From: SG8-30 sp964406445
GTDB taxonomy: Bacteria > Pseudomonadota > Gammaproteobacteria > Steroidobacterales > Steroidobacteraceae
NCBI GenBank assembly: GCA_964406445.1
Contig: CAYORU010000006.1
Location: 62,001 to 126,000 of the forward strand
DNA length: 64,000 nt
Direction of reading: 5' to 3'
The translations under genes were made by a program, and so were the position numbers. Below the pieces are notes generated by a model. That model was given only the letters and a program-made list of their open reading frames with translations. It did not search any database and had not been told where the DNA came from. This document shows, in pieces, positions 37,169 through 45,853 of this stretch. Every line of letters starts with the position of its first letter. The first letter of the stretch is position 1.

Positions 37169-38077
37169 ATGGCGAAGCGCGACCTGCGCGAGGAGGCCCG
37201 CAGGCTGGCCGCGGCCTACCGGGTCACCGACGGCCGCAAGTTCCGCTTGAAGGATTACGACCCGGCCGACACCGCCTGGTTGAAGAAATCCGACAAGAAG
37301 CGCGCCCAGCGTGCGCTGAAGACCGGCGTGGAGGCGCTCGCCGAGCTGCAGGCGATGCTCTACGCGCAGAACCGCTGGGCGATCCTGCTCGTCTTCCAGG
37401 CGATGGACGCCGCCGGCAAGGATGGCGCGATCAAGCACGTGATGTCGGGCGTGAACCCGCAGGGCTGCCACGTGACCTCCTTCAAGGCGCCCTCGGCGGA
37501 GGAGCTGGACCACGACTTCCTCTGGCGCTGCGCGCGGGCGCTGCCGGAGCGCGGCCGCATCGGCATCTTCAACCGCTCCTACTACGAGGAGGTGCTGGTG
37601 GTGAAGGTGCATCCGGAGCACCTCGATCGGCAGAACCTGCCGGCGCCGCGTGCGGGGAAGCGGCTGTGGAAGAACCGCTACCAGGACATCCGGGCCTGGG
37701 AGCGGTACCTGGACAACAACGGCCTGGTCATCCGCAAGTTCTTCCTGAACGTCTCGCGCGAGGAGCAGAAGAAGCGTTTCCTCGAGCGCATCGAGGAGCC
37801 TGAGAAGCACTGGAAGTTCTCGGCAGGCGACGTCAAGGAGCGCGGCCACTGGGACGCCTACATGGACGCCTACGAGACCGCCATTCGCGAGACGGCGAGC
37901 GAGCACGCGCCCTGGTACGTCGTCCCGGCCGACAGCAAGTGGTTCACGCGGGCGGTCGTCGCGGCGGTGGTGGTGGACACGCTGGCCTCGCTCGGCCTGC
38001 ATTACCCGAAGGTGGGCGAGGAACAGCTGCAGGCGCTCGCATCAGCGCGCGAGACGCTCCTCGCCGAGGACGCCTGA
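37169..38077 (+). CDS. ppk2: Polyphosphate kinase 2 (PPK2 family)
   Basis: This 302-residue kinase moves phosphate between polyphosphate and nucleotides. It has the Walker A-like loop FQAMDAAGKDGAIKHVMSGV, then NPQGCHVTSFKAPS, the NRSYYEEVLVVKVHPE motif, and the lid region KFFLNVSREEQKKRFLERI. The single-domain form and the sequence flavour suggest a class III-like enzyme able to phosphorylate AMP and ADP, but the class is inference. It is a single gene convergent with the Anbu cluster (10 bases apart). Confidence 0.93.
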   Translation: MAKRDLREEARRLAAAYRVTDGRKFRLKDYDPADTAWLKKSDKKRAQRALKTGVEALAELQAMLYAQNRWAILLVFQAMDAAGKDGAIKHVMSGVNPQGCHVTSFKAPSAEELDHDFLWRCARALPERGRIGIFNRSYYEEVLVVKVHPEHLDRQNLPAPRAGKRLWKNRYQDIRAWERYLDNNGLVIRKFFLNVSREEQKKRFLERIEEPEKHWKFSAGDVKERGHWDAYMDAYETAIRETASEHAPWYVVPADSKWFTRAVVAAVVVDTLASLGLHYPKVGEEQLQALASARETLLAEDA

Positions 38078-38087
38078 CCGGACTGGG

Positions 38088-38585
38088 TCAGCCTGCGCGC
38101 GGCGGCGTCGGCACGAGTTCCTGGGTCGGCTGGATGCTGCAGGCGAACTCGAGCAGCGTCCAGGCGAGGGTGCCCGGCTCGACCTTCTCCCAGTTCCTGA
38201 GGATGGTGGTGGCCCGCTCGGGGTCGTCGTCCTGCAGGTTGTTCCAGCGGTAGAAGAGCGTCCCCGTGTTGGCGCGGCGCTTCTCCCTGCAGTCCCACTG
38301 GTCGCGGCTGGCGGCGCTGCGGTGCGGGCCGGGATTGCGCGAGTTCTTGTACTCGATGCGCAGCCACATGGTGACGACGTCGCCCTCGCGCTGCGCGTCC
38401 TGCCGCGTCGCGAAGAAAACCTGCTCGGGATAGGTCTCGATCCACTCCCAGTCGAGCCGGCCGCGCAGCTCGAGCTGCTTGACCCACTCGTTGCCGAGGC
38501 CCTTCATCGGCACGGACAGCAGCTGGGCCTGGGCGGCGAGCCCGAAGCCGGCGAGCGCGGCCGCGACGGCGGCGCGGCGGATCAT
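38088..38585 (-). CDS. Small secreted protein at the end of the Anbu cluster
   Basis: This 165-residue protein has a signal peptide (MIRRAAVAAALAGFGLAAQA, residues 1-20). The mature part has motifs such as WEWIETYPEQVFFATRQDAQ and VVTMWLRIEYKNSR, with two Cys that could pair (in WDCREKRR and FACSIQ). It resembles the surface-adhesin-E-like group of periplasmic proteins. It starts four bases after the anbu stop, so it is very probably in the same operon. Function unknown. Confidence 0.7.
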   Translation of the reverse strand: MIRRAAVAAALAGFGLAAQAQLLSVPMKGLGNEWVKQLELRGRLDWEWIETYPEQVFFATRQDAQREGDVVTMWLRIEYKNSRNPGPHRSAASRDQWDCREKRRANTGTLFYRWNNLQDDDPERATTILRNWEKVEPGTLAWTLLEFACSIQPTQELVPTPPRAG

Positions 38586-38589
38586 GGCG

Positions 38590-39384
38590 TCACTCCTGCG
38601 TGGATACGGCGGCTTGGACCGCCGGCGCCGGCGGATCGTTCCGTGGCGACGGCTCCAGCCAGTCCGGGTCCGGCAGCTCCCGGAACGCCTGGCTCAGCGC
38701 CTCGCCCCAGCGGTTGCGGATGGTGCGGAAGTACTCGTTGTCGGCGTCGATCACCTGGTGGCTGGCGACCCGGTACTCGTCGGTGCGGATGGTGACCACC
38801 GAGATCGGCGGGCCGACGGTGAGGTTCGAGCGCATCGTCGAGTCCATGGACACCAGGCCGCACTTGGCGGCGCGCTGCAGGCGCGACTGACGGTTGACGA
38901 CGCGGTCGATGATCGGCTTGCCGTACTTGAACTCGCCGATCTGGAAGTAGCAGGTGTCCTGGGTCGCCTCGATGAAGTTCCCGGCCGGGTAGAGGTTGAA
39001 CATCCGCGGCCGCTCGCCCTTGATCTGGCCGCCGAGGATCATCGAGACGTTGAACTCCATCTTGAACTTCTCGAGGTGCTCGGCGTCGCGGGCATGCACC
39101 GCGCGGATGGCGTCGCCCACGCAGCGCGCGGCCTCGTGCATGTTCTCGGCGTCGAACAGGTTCGGCCGCCCGTCCGCTTCCTCGACCGCCTCGCGCAGCA
39201 GCGCGACGACGGACTGGGTGAGGGAGAGGTTGCCGGCCGTGAGCAGCACGAAGACCCGCTCGCCGCGGCGCTCGAACACGGTGACCTTGTGAAAGGTGCT
39301 GATGTTGTCCACGCCCGCGTTGGTGCGCGAGTCGGCGAGCATGACGAGGCCCGCGTCCACGAGGATGCCGACACAGTAGGTCAT
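38590..39384 (-). CDS. Proteasome-like peptidase Anbu
   Basis: This 264-residue protein of the Anbu (BPH) branch of the proteasome/HslV fold begins MTYCVGILVDAGLVMLADSR. The N-terminal Thr after Met removal is the expected nucleophile, followed by Asp in DSRTNAG and Lys in FHKVTVF. The length is slightly above the usual 240-250 residues because of a C-terminal tail. It is encoded with a transglutaminase-like, an alpha-E and an ATP-grasp protein, the classic Anbu neighbourhood. Substrate and activity are debated. The start is chosen to expose Thr. Confidence 0.93.
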   Translation of the reverse strand: MTYCVGILVDAGLVMLADSRTNAGVDNISTFHKVTVFERRGERVFVLLTAGNLSLTQSVVALLREAVEEADGRPNLFDAENMHEAARCVGDAIRAVHARDAEHLEKFKMEFNVSMILGGQIKGERPRMFNLYPAGNFIEATQDTCYFQIGEFKYGKPIIDRVVNRQSRLQRAAKCGLVSMDSTMRSNLTVGPPISVVTIRTDEYRVASHQVIDADNEYFRTIRNRWGEALSQAFRELPDPDWLEPSPRNDPPAPAVQAAVSTQE

Positions 39385-39454
39385 CGAGTCAGGTTCCGTC
39401 GGTTGAGATGGTTCCGCCACGCATCCGGAGCCTGCCATGCCGGGACCTGCGCCG

Positions 39455-40288
39455 CTACTGCTGCCGCTCCCGCCAGGTCCGCCGCGGCCGCGGCGGCTCG
39501 CCCGAGACGTTCACCGCAACCTGCATGTCCTCCTCGCCGCCGCCCCGGCGCACCCCGCGCACGGGTCCGGCGTCCAGGTAGTCGCGGCCGACCGCGAGCC
39601 GGCAGTGCTGCGGCCCGGCAACCGTGCCGTGGGTGACGTCGATGCTGAACCAGCCCCGCTCGGCGCCGAGCCAGGCATCCGCCCAGGCGTGGCTCGCCAC
39701 GCTCGACTCGCCGGTGTGGAAGTAGCCGCTGACGTAGCGGGCCGGGATGCCGGCCAGCCGGCAGACCGAGGCGAACAGGTGGGCGTGGTCCTGGCACACG
39801 CCCCGGCCGAGCGCGAGCGCCTCGGCGGCGTCGTGGTCGACCGTGGTCACGCCCGGTTCCCAGACCACCGCGCCGCGGATCTCGTCGGCGAGCGCCAGCA
39901 GGCCCTCTTCCTTCGACAGCGCGTCGCGGCCGTGCCGCCCGGCGAGCGCGACGATCGCCGCGTCGGGGCGCGTCAGGCGGGTGTCCGCGAGGAACGCCAG
40001 CGGCGAGAGTCCACCCGCCTCGGGAGGCACGCTGCCCTCGGCGTCGCTGGTGTCCACCACGCCCTCGGCGACGAGGTGGATCTCCTCGACGGGCTCGTCG
40101 ATCGTGACGAGGTGGGTCACGTTGCCGAAGGCGTCGACCTGCTCGACCTGCCGGCCGGGCGACGCCACCCGCCAGCGCAGCGTGCGCTGCAGCACCTCCG
40201 GCCGCGGCGTGAGCCGCACGATCTGCACCGAATGCTCCACGCGGCGGCTGTAGCGGTAGATCGTCTCGTGGCGGATGGACAGCAGCAC
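39455..40288 (-). CDS. Transglutaminase-like cysteine peptidase (Anbu cluster)
   Basis: This 277-residue protein has an N-terminal beta region (SIRHETIYRYSRRVEHSVQIVRLTPR, bacterial transglutaminase N domain) and a transglutaminase core with catalytic Cys in RGVCQDHAHLF, His in SHAWADAWL and Asp in SIDVTHG. It is cytosolic, with no signal peptide. It probably acts on the isopeptide bonds or peptides made by the ATP-grasp partner. Its start abuts the alpha-E stop without a gap. Confidence 0.93.
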   Translation of the reverse strand: MLLSIRHETIYRYSRRVEHSVQIVRLTPRPEVLQRTLRWRVASPGRQVEQVDAFGNVTHLVTIDEPVEEIHLVAEGVVDTSDAEGSVPPEAGGLSPLAFLADTRLTRPDAAIVALAGRHGRDALSKEEGLLALADEIRGAVVWEPGVTTVDHDAAEALALGRGVCQDHAHLFASVCRLAGIPARYVSGYFHTGESSVASHAWADAWLGAERGWFSIDVTHGTVAGPQHCRLAVGRDYLDAGPVRGVRRGGGEEDMQVAVNVSGEPPRPRRTWRERQQ

Positions 40289-41236
40289 TCAGTTCACCGT
40301 GGATACGAGGAAGTCGCGGGCGATGCGCCGCCCGAGGTCGGCGACGCGGCCCATGAAGTCGGCGAGGAACTCGTGGAAGCCGTCCTCGGCGATCACGTCG
40401 ATGCGGCCGTAGCGCAGCAGGGCGTGCAGCTCGCCGGCCCGGCGCAGCGTCTCGCCGGCCTGCTGGTTGGCGACCGACTGCAGGTGCGCGTCGATCTCGG
40501 ACACGCAGCGGTGCAGCGAGCGCGGCGTGTCCGGCCGCAGCACCAGCAGCTCGGCGACGCGCAGCGGGGTGATGCGGTCGCGGTACACCTTGCGGTAGAT
40601 CTCGAAGCCGGAGACGGAGAACAGCAGCGCGCTGTAGCGGTAGTAGTCCACGGCGGTCGTCGCGGCGATGCCCTGCGGTGCGAGCATCCGGAACTGCACG
40701 TCGAGGATGCGGGCGGTGTTGTCGGCGCGCTCGAGGAAGGTGCCGATGCGGGTGAAGTCGAAGCCCTCGTCGCGCAGCATCGTGCCGAGCGTGACGCCAC
40801 GCGCGAGGTGCGACCTGAGCTTGATCCACTCCAGGAAATCGAGGAGTCCGTCGGTGCTCAGCTCGTGCCGCGAGCGGGCCGCGAGCTCGAGCCAGGTCGA
40901 GTTGATCGTCTCCCAGAGCTCGGAGGTCAGCGTGCCCCGCACCGCGCGCGCGTTCTCGCGGGCGAGCCGCAGGTTGGCGACGATGCTGCCGGGATTGTGC
41001 GGATCGAAGGCCACGAAGCGCACGACCCGGTCGGGCGAGATGGCCCCGCCGCGATCCCGGTAGGCCTCCAGCTGGCCGATGATCGCGAGCGTGCCGGCCC
41101 AGCCCCGGTCGACCTCCTCGGGGGCCCGCGGCAGAAGCGAGGTGCGAACGTTCACCTGCAGCATGCGCGCGAGGTTCTCGGCGCGCTCGATGTAGCGCGA
41201 CATCCAGAACAGGTGGTCGGCGGTGCGGCTGAGCAT
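40289..41236 (-). CDS. Alpha-E domain protein (Anbu cluster)
   Basis: This 315-residue, all-helical protein starts MLSRTADHLFWMSRYIERAE, the alpha-E signature. Conserved segments are rich in Glu and Arg (DEGFDFTRIGTFLERADNTA, RILDVQF). The function is unknown; it always travels with the circularly permuted ATP-grasp protein and is thought to be part of its complex. Its start codon shares a base with the ATP-grasp stop (TGATG). Confidence 0.93.
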   Translation of the reverse strand: MLSRTADHLFWMSRYIERAENLARMLQVNVRTSLLPRAPEEVDRGWAGTLAIIGQLEAYRDRGGAISPDRVVRFVAFDPHNPGSIVANLRLARENARAVRGTLTSELWETINSTWLELAARSRHELSTDGLLDFLEWIKLRSHLARGVTLGTMLRDEGFDFTRIGTFLERADNTARILDVQFRMLAPQGIAATTAVDYYRYSALLFSVSGFEIYRKVYRDRITPLRVAELLVLRPDTPRSLHRCVSEIDAHLQSVANQQAGETLRRAGELHALLRYGRIDVIAEDGFHEFLADFMGRVADLGRRIARDFLVSTVN

Positions 41237-42648
41237 CAGGCCTCCAGCACCCAGGTGTCCTTGGTGCCGCCGCCCTGCGAGGAGTTGACGACGAGCGATC
41301 CTGCGCGCAGCGCGACCCGGGTCAGCCCGCCGGGCACGACGCGCACGTCGCGACCGGAGAGCACGAACGGCCTGAGGTCGATGTGCCGGGGCGCCAGGCC
41401 CTCGTCGACGAAGGTCGGGCAGGTCGACAGCGCCAGCGTCGGCTGCGCGATGTAGCGCTCCGGATGCGCCTCGATCAGCGCGCGGAAGCGCTCGCGTTCC
41501 TCGCGGGTCGACCGCGGCCCGATGAGCATGCCGTAGCCGCCGGCGCCGTGCACTTCCTTGACCACCAGCTCCTCGAGGTGGGCGAGCGCGTGCGCACGGT
41601 CCTCCTCGCGGCGCAGGATGAAGGTCGGCACGTTGGCGATGACCGGCTCCTCGCCGAGGTAGAAGCGGATCATGTCCGGCACGTAGGGATAGATGGACTT
41701 GTCGTCGGCGACGCCGGTGCCGATGGCGTTGGCGACCGTCACGTTGCCGGCGCGATAGGCCGCGAGCAGCCCGGGCACGCCGAGCATCGAGTCCGGGCGG
41801 AACGCGAGCGGATCCAGGAAGTCGTCGTCGATGCGACGGTAGATCACGTGCACGCGCTGCGGGCCCTGCGTGGTGCGCATGAACACGTAGCCGTCGCGGA
41901 CGAACAGGTCCTGTCCCTCGACCAGCTCGATGCCCATCTGCTGCGCGAGGAAGGCGTGCTCGAAGTAGGCGCTGTTGGCGGCGCCCGGCGTCAGCAGCAC
42001 CACCGTGGGATCCGACACGCCGGGGGGCGCAACGCTCCTCAGGTTGTCGAGCAGGATGTCGGGATAGTGCTCAACCGGCTCGACGGAGTAGTTCGCGAAC
42101 AGCTCCGGGAAGAGCCGCATCATCACCTTGCGGTCCTCGAGCATGTAGGACACGCCGGAGGGCACGCGCAGGTTGTCCTCGAGCACCATGAACTCGCCTT
42201 CGCCGGCCCGGACGACGTCGATGCCGGCGATGTGCGCGTAGATGTCGCCCGGCACGTCGATGCCCTGCATCTCCGGGCGGTACTGGGTGTTGCACAGCAC
42301 CTGCTCCGGCGGGATCCGGCCGGCCTTCAGGATCTCCTGGTCGTGGTAGATGTCGGCGATGAAGGCATTGAGCGCGGTCACCCGCTGCTTCAGGCCGCTG
42401 AACAGCAGGCGCCACTCGGCGGCGGTGATGATGCGCGGCACGACGTCGAAGGGAATGAGCCGCTCGGCGCCTGCATCCTCGCCATAGACCGCGAAGGTGA
42501 TGCCGACCCGGCGGAACAGCAGGTCCGCCTCGGCGCGCTTCTCGGCCAGCCGTTCGGCCGGCATGCCGCCGAGCCACCGTTCGAATTCGCGATAGTGGCT
42601 GCGCACCCGGCCGTCGCCGTCGCGCATCTCGTCGAAGGCGGCGGTCAT
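41236..42648 (-). CDS. Circularly permuted ATP-grasp protein (Anbu cluster)
   Basis: This 470-residue protein of the CP-ATP-grasp type 2 family (DUF404/DUF407) carries the typical RIITAAEWRLLFSGLKQRV, ALNAFIADIYHDQEIL and GIDVVRAGEGEFMVLEDNLRVPSGVSYMLEDR. VKEVHGAGGYGMLIGP is the ATP-binding glycine-rich loop. It is inferred to ligate amino acids or make peptides. The ATG at 42648 matches the family; the frame continues upstream into a REP-like repeat and should not be used. It is first in the operon. Confidence 0.93.
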   Translation of the reverse strand: MTAAFDEMRDGDGRVRSHYREFERWLGGMPAERLAEKRAEADLLFRRVGITFAVYGEDAGAERLIPFDVVPRIITAAEWRLLFSGLKQRVTALNAFIADIYHDQEILKAGRIPPEQVLCNTQYRPEMQGIDVPGDIYAHIAGIDVVRAGEGEFMVLEDNLRVPSGVSYMLEDRKVMMRLFPELFANYSVEPVEHYPDILLDNLRSVAPPGVSDPTVVLLTPGAANSAYFEHAFLAQQMGIELVEGQDLFVRDGYVFMRTTQGPQRVHVIYRRIDDDFLDPLAFRPDSMLGVPGLLAAYRAGNVTVANAIGTGVADDKSIYPYVPDMIRFYLGEEPVIANVPTFILRREEDRAHALAHLEELVVKEVHGAGGYGMLIGPRSTREERERFRALIEAHPERYIAQPTLALSTCPTFVDEGLAPRHIDLRPFVLSGRDVRVVPGGLTRVALRAGSLVVNSSQGGGTKDTWVLEA

Positions 42649-42707
42649 GGGCGGCGACGCATCCTCGGCGCTGGGGATGCCCGAGTGTAGCCACAAGGCG
42701 GAAAGAA

Positions 42708-42797
42708 GGGGACATTCCCTTGGAGTTTGTCGCAGCGTCGCCGCCCGTCGACGCCGGCAGTCCGTGCACCGGCGACAAACTCCAAGGGAATGTCCCC
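42708..42797. repeat. REP-like palindrome upstream of the Anbu cluster
   Basis: Two perfect 26-base inverted arms (42708-42733 and 42772-42797) flank a 38-base spacer. The arm starts GGGGACATTCCCTTGG and continues to TTTGTCGC, the same design as the copy in glyQ. It lies in the 224-base divergent gap between the ATP-grasp gene and the DUF2157 gene. Confidence 0.88.
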
Positions 42798-42872
42798 TGA
42801 AGTTCTGGCGTTTCCCCATTGCGCACCGTCGCGGTGCAACGGATCATGGGTGTGCACCGGGAGAAGCCGTAG

Positions 42873-44033
42873 ATGAGCGGCCTGCACCACCGCGTTGACC
42901 AAGCCCTGCGCCGCTGGCAGGAGGCCGGCCTGCTCGATGCGGCCACCGTCGGGCGCCTGCGGGCGCACGAGGCGGCGGCGCCGGCCCACACCGGCCGGAC
43001 CGCGATCCTGGCCTTCGGCCTCGGCGCTCTGCTCGTCTCGGCAGGCCTGTTCCTGTTCATCGCGGCGAACTGGGACGAGCTGTCGCCCGCGGCGCGCTTC
43101 GGGATCGTGCTGGCCACGGTCGCCGCGCTTCACCTGGGCGGAGCCGTCGGCGGGCGCTTCAGCCCCGCGCTTGCCACGGCCCTGCATGCGGCGGGGACCG
43201 CGGCGCTCGGTGGCGGGATCTTCCTCTCGGGCCAGATCTTCCACCTTCAGGAGCACTGGCCGCAGGCGCTGCTGCTGTGGGCGCTCGGCGCCGCCGTCGC
43301 GGCCGCCTTGCTGCGCGACGGGCCGCAGATACTGTGGCTCGCGGTGCTGGCGCCGGCGTGGCTGGTTGCCGAGTGGACCGCGCGATTCCCCTGGTACTCC
43401 GCCTTCGGCCGCGGCGGGGCCGAGTCGGTCGTCTCCTTCGGCCTCGTCGTGCTGAGCGTGGCCTACCTGTCGGCGCGGGGCCCGGGCCTCGAGGCCTCCT
43501 GGCGCCGCGCGCTTGCGTGGCTCGGCCAGCCCACGCTGATCGTCTTTGCGGCCGGGCTTGCGAGCGTGCGGGCGATCGACGTCGCCGAGCTCGCCGGCGA
43601 CGGGCCGGCGCCCGCGCCGGTCGGCCTGCTCGCCGCCGGCTGGGCCTTGGCGATCGGGCTGCCGCTCGGGCTGGCGTGGCTGCTGCGCGGGCGCGAGGCC
43701 TGGCCTGTCGCGGCGGCCGCCGCGTTGGCGGGCGTCGTGGTGATGCTCGACCCGTCGGTCACGCCGCAGCGGCTGTTGATCTACCTGCTGTACGGGGCAT
43801 GCTCCGTCGGCCTCGTCGCCTGGGGCCTGCGCGACCGCGACCGCGGCCGCGTGACGCTCGGCATCGGCGGCTTCACGTTGACCGTGTTCGCGTTCTACTT
43901 CTCGAGCCTGTTCGACATGCTCGGCCGGGCCGCGGGTCTCATGGGCATGGGCCTGCTGTTCATCGCCGGCGGCTTTGCGGCCGAGCGGGTGCGGCGGCGG
44001 CTGCTGGCGCGCCTCGAAGGAGAGCGGTCGTGA
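42873..44033 (+). CDS. DUF2157 membrane protein
   Basis: This 386-residue inner-membrane protein has a soluble N-terminal helical part (SGLHHRVDQALRRWQEAGLL, DUF2157 start) and then about ten hydrophobic segments from residue 45 onward (ILAFGLGALLVSAGLFLFIAANWDELSP, and so on). The function is unknown. The downstream GDYXXLXY gene overlaps it by four bases (GTGA), the usual pairing. Confidence 0.88.
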   Translation: MSGLHHRVDQALRRWQEAGLLDAATVGRLRAHEAAAPAHTGRTAILAFGLGALLVSAGLFLFIAANWDELSPAARFGIVLATVAALHLGGAVGGRFSPALATALHAAGTAALGGGIFLSGQIFHLQEHWPQALLLWALGAAVAAALLRDGPQILWLAVLAPAWLVAEWTARFPWYSAFGRGGAESVVSFGLVVLSVAYLSARGPGLEASWRRALAWLGQPTLIVFAAGLASVRAIDVAELAGDGPAPAPVGLLAAGWALAIGLPLGLAWLLRGREAWPVAAAAALAGVVVMLDPSVTPQRLLIYLLYGACSVGLVAWGLRDRDRGRVTLGIGGFTLTVFAFYFSSLFDMLGRAAGLMGMGLLFIAGGFAAERVRRRLLARLEGERS

Positions 44034-44530
44034 CGCTGCTCGCCAAGGGCCTGCTCGTCGCGGCGGTGCAGGTGCTGCTGGTGGCGGCCGTCGGCGGCGC
44101 GCTGCTCTACGAGCGCCACGCGCTGCCGCGGGTCTGGGTGCTCACCACCGGCGTCGACCCGGTGCTGCCGATCCGCGGCCGCTACGTCTCGCTGCGGCTC
44201 GTGGTCGAACCGCGCGGGGAACTGCCCGAAGACACCGAGCGGGAGCGCTGGTCGGTGGTCGAGACGACGCTGGCGGCCGCGGACGGTAGGCTGGTGGCTA
44301 CCGTGCTGCCCAGGACCGAGGCCGAGGCGACTTGGGGGTGGCGAGGCCAGGCGATCCAGCGAGTCGAGATGCCGGCCGGCGCGGGATGGGCGTTGGCCGA
44401 GCCGATCGCCTTCTTCCTGCCCGAGCACGCGCCCGACCCGACCCGCCTCGAGCCGGGCCAGGAGCTTTGGGCCGAGGTGACCGTGCCACGCGACGGGCCG
44501 CCGCGGCCGATCCGGCTGGAAGTGCGGTAG
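44030..44530 (+). CDS. GDYXXLXY-domain membrane-anchored protein
   Basis: This 166-residue protein has one N-terminal membrane segment (LLAKGLLVAAVQVLLVAAVGG) followed by a periplasmic domain with VDPVLPIRGRYVSLRLVVEP, a variant of the GDYXXLXY motif (here GRYVSLRL). It pairs with the DUF2157 protein. The start is GTG, overlapping the upstream stop. The function is not known. Confidence 0.85.
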   Translation: MTLLAKGLLVAAVQVLLVAAVGGALLYERHALPRVWVLTTGVDPVLPIRGRYVSLRLVVEPRGELPEDTERERWSVVETTLAAADGRLVATVLPRTEAEATWGWRGQAIQRVEMPAGAGWALAEPIAFFLPEHAPDPTRLEPGQELWAEVTVPRDGPPRPIRLEVR

Positions 44531-44549
44531 GCAGACCCGAGAAACCAGA

Positions 44550-44644
44550 GGGGACGTTCGCTTCGAGTTTGTCCCGGACTGCAGGAGACATTCACCTCGA
44601 GTCGGCATCGCTCGCCCGCGCACAAACTCGAGGCGAACGTCCCC
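44550..44644. repeat. Compound REP-like repeat
   Basis: Two 23-base inverted arms (44550-44572 and 44622-44644) differ at a single position. Inside them is a third, decayed copy in direct orientation (44584-44603, GGAGACATTCACCTCGAGTC). It lies in the convergent gap between the GDYXXLXY gene and natB and may act as a hairpin that stops transcripts, though no T run is present. Confidence 0.85.
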
Positions 44645-44671
44645 TGCAGTTTCTGCGGCTTGCGGAGGATC

Positions 44672-45853
44672 CTAGCCCAGGATCTTCTCCCGCCGGTACA
44701 GCCGCCCGGCGAGCCAGGTGAGCGCGAGGCCCACCGCCAGCGTCGAGGCGACCGAGATCGCCGCGTAGGCGGCCGGCAGCGGCTCGTCGCGCAGCAGGCC
44801 CTGGATCAGCAGGTGCTGCGACAGGCTCGGCACGGCCATCAGCGGCGCGCTCGCGCGCACGTCGAGCAGGCCCGCGATGGCGATCGGCAGCGTGGGCACC
44901 ACCAGCACGACACCGAGCCAGGTCTGGGCCTCCTTGTAGCTGCGCGTGAACGAGGCCACCACGGTCAGCAGCGCCGCGCCGACCACGACGAAGGGCAGCG
45001 TCGCCGCGAACAGCGCCAGCCCGACGCCGAGGCCGAAGTTCGCCGACATGCCGATGTCCTCGAGCGGGACCCGGTGCACGGACAGGCCGAGCGTCGCCAC
45101 CACGAGCCCGAGCGCGATCGCCATGAAGCACGCGGAGGCCAGGATCTTCCCGTAGATGAGGTGCTCCCTCGGCACCGGCGAGGTGAGCAGCGGCTCGAGC
45201 GAGCCGCGCTCGCGCTCGCCGGCCGTCGCGTCCACGGCGAGCGACAGCCCGCCGACCAGCGTCACCACCAGCACGAGGTAGGACAGCATCCCGAGCACCA
45301 GCGTCGCGCGCGAGGTCGGCGTGGACAGGTCGATCTCGTCCACGACGATCGGCTGCAGCAGGACCGGCGAGAGGCCGCGCGCCTGCAGCCTCAGCGCCGC
45401 GAGCGTCGCGGACTGGCCCAGGACGACCGCGCGGACGCGGCTCGCGCGGCGGTCGGCCTTGCCGTTCGAGCCGTCGGCGTGCAGGGTCACCGCGGCCGGC
45501 TCGCCCGCGAGCAGGCGCGTGCCGAAGTCCCCCGGGATCGCGAGCACGACCAGCTCCCCGTCGGACTCGATCCATGCGGCGATGTCCGCTGCGTCGCCGT
45601 CGCGAAGCGTCACCGCCAGTCCCTGCTGGCGCAGCTGCTGGACGAGCTGCGGCGCGTGGTCGGCGCCGGCGACCGTGACCGGGATGGCGTCGTCGAGCGC
45701 GGTCACCGACTGCCTCAGGGACAGGCTCAGCACGAGCACCAGCAGCAACGGGCCTAGCACCGGCCCCATGAGCAGGCTCGAGGCCAGCGCCCGGCGGTCG
45801 CGCAGCGTCTCGAGGAGCTCCTTGCGGGCGACGGCGCGCAGGGTTTCGATCAT
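44672..45853 (-). CDS. ABC-2 type transporter permease (NatB-like)
   Basis: This 393-residue permease has one N-terminal membrane helix (about 22-45), a large extracytoplasmic domain (about 50-170), and five helices from about 185 to 385. The segment TAGERERGSLEPLLTSPVPREHLIYGKI is characteristic of NatB/ABC-2 permeases. With NatA it would export Na+ or another substrate. The start overlaps the natA stop by four bases. Confidence 0.9.
   Translation of the reverse strand: MIETLRAVARKELLETLRDRRALASSLLMGPVLGPLLLVLVLSLSLRQSVTALDDAIPVTVAGADHAPQLVQQLRQQGLAVTLRDGDAADIAAWIESDGELVVLAIPGDFGTRLLAGEPAAVTLHADGSNGKADRRASRVRAVVLGQSATLAALRLQARGLSPVLLQPIVVDEIDLSTPTSRATLVLGMLSYLVLVVTLVGGLSLAVDATAGERERGSLEPLLTSPVPREHLIYGKILASACFMAIALGLVVATLGLSVHRVPLEDIGMSANFGLGVGLALFAATLPFVVVGAALLTVVASFTRSYKEAQTWLGVVLVVPTLPIAIAGLLDVRASAPLMAVPSLSQHLLIQGLLRDEPLPAAYAAISVASTLAVGLALTWLAGRLYRREKILG

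Noticed and set aside
42649..42819. N-terminal extension of the ATP-grasp protein
   Set aside because: The extra 57 codons are mostly the REP-like palindrome; the family starts near MTAAFDEMRD.
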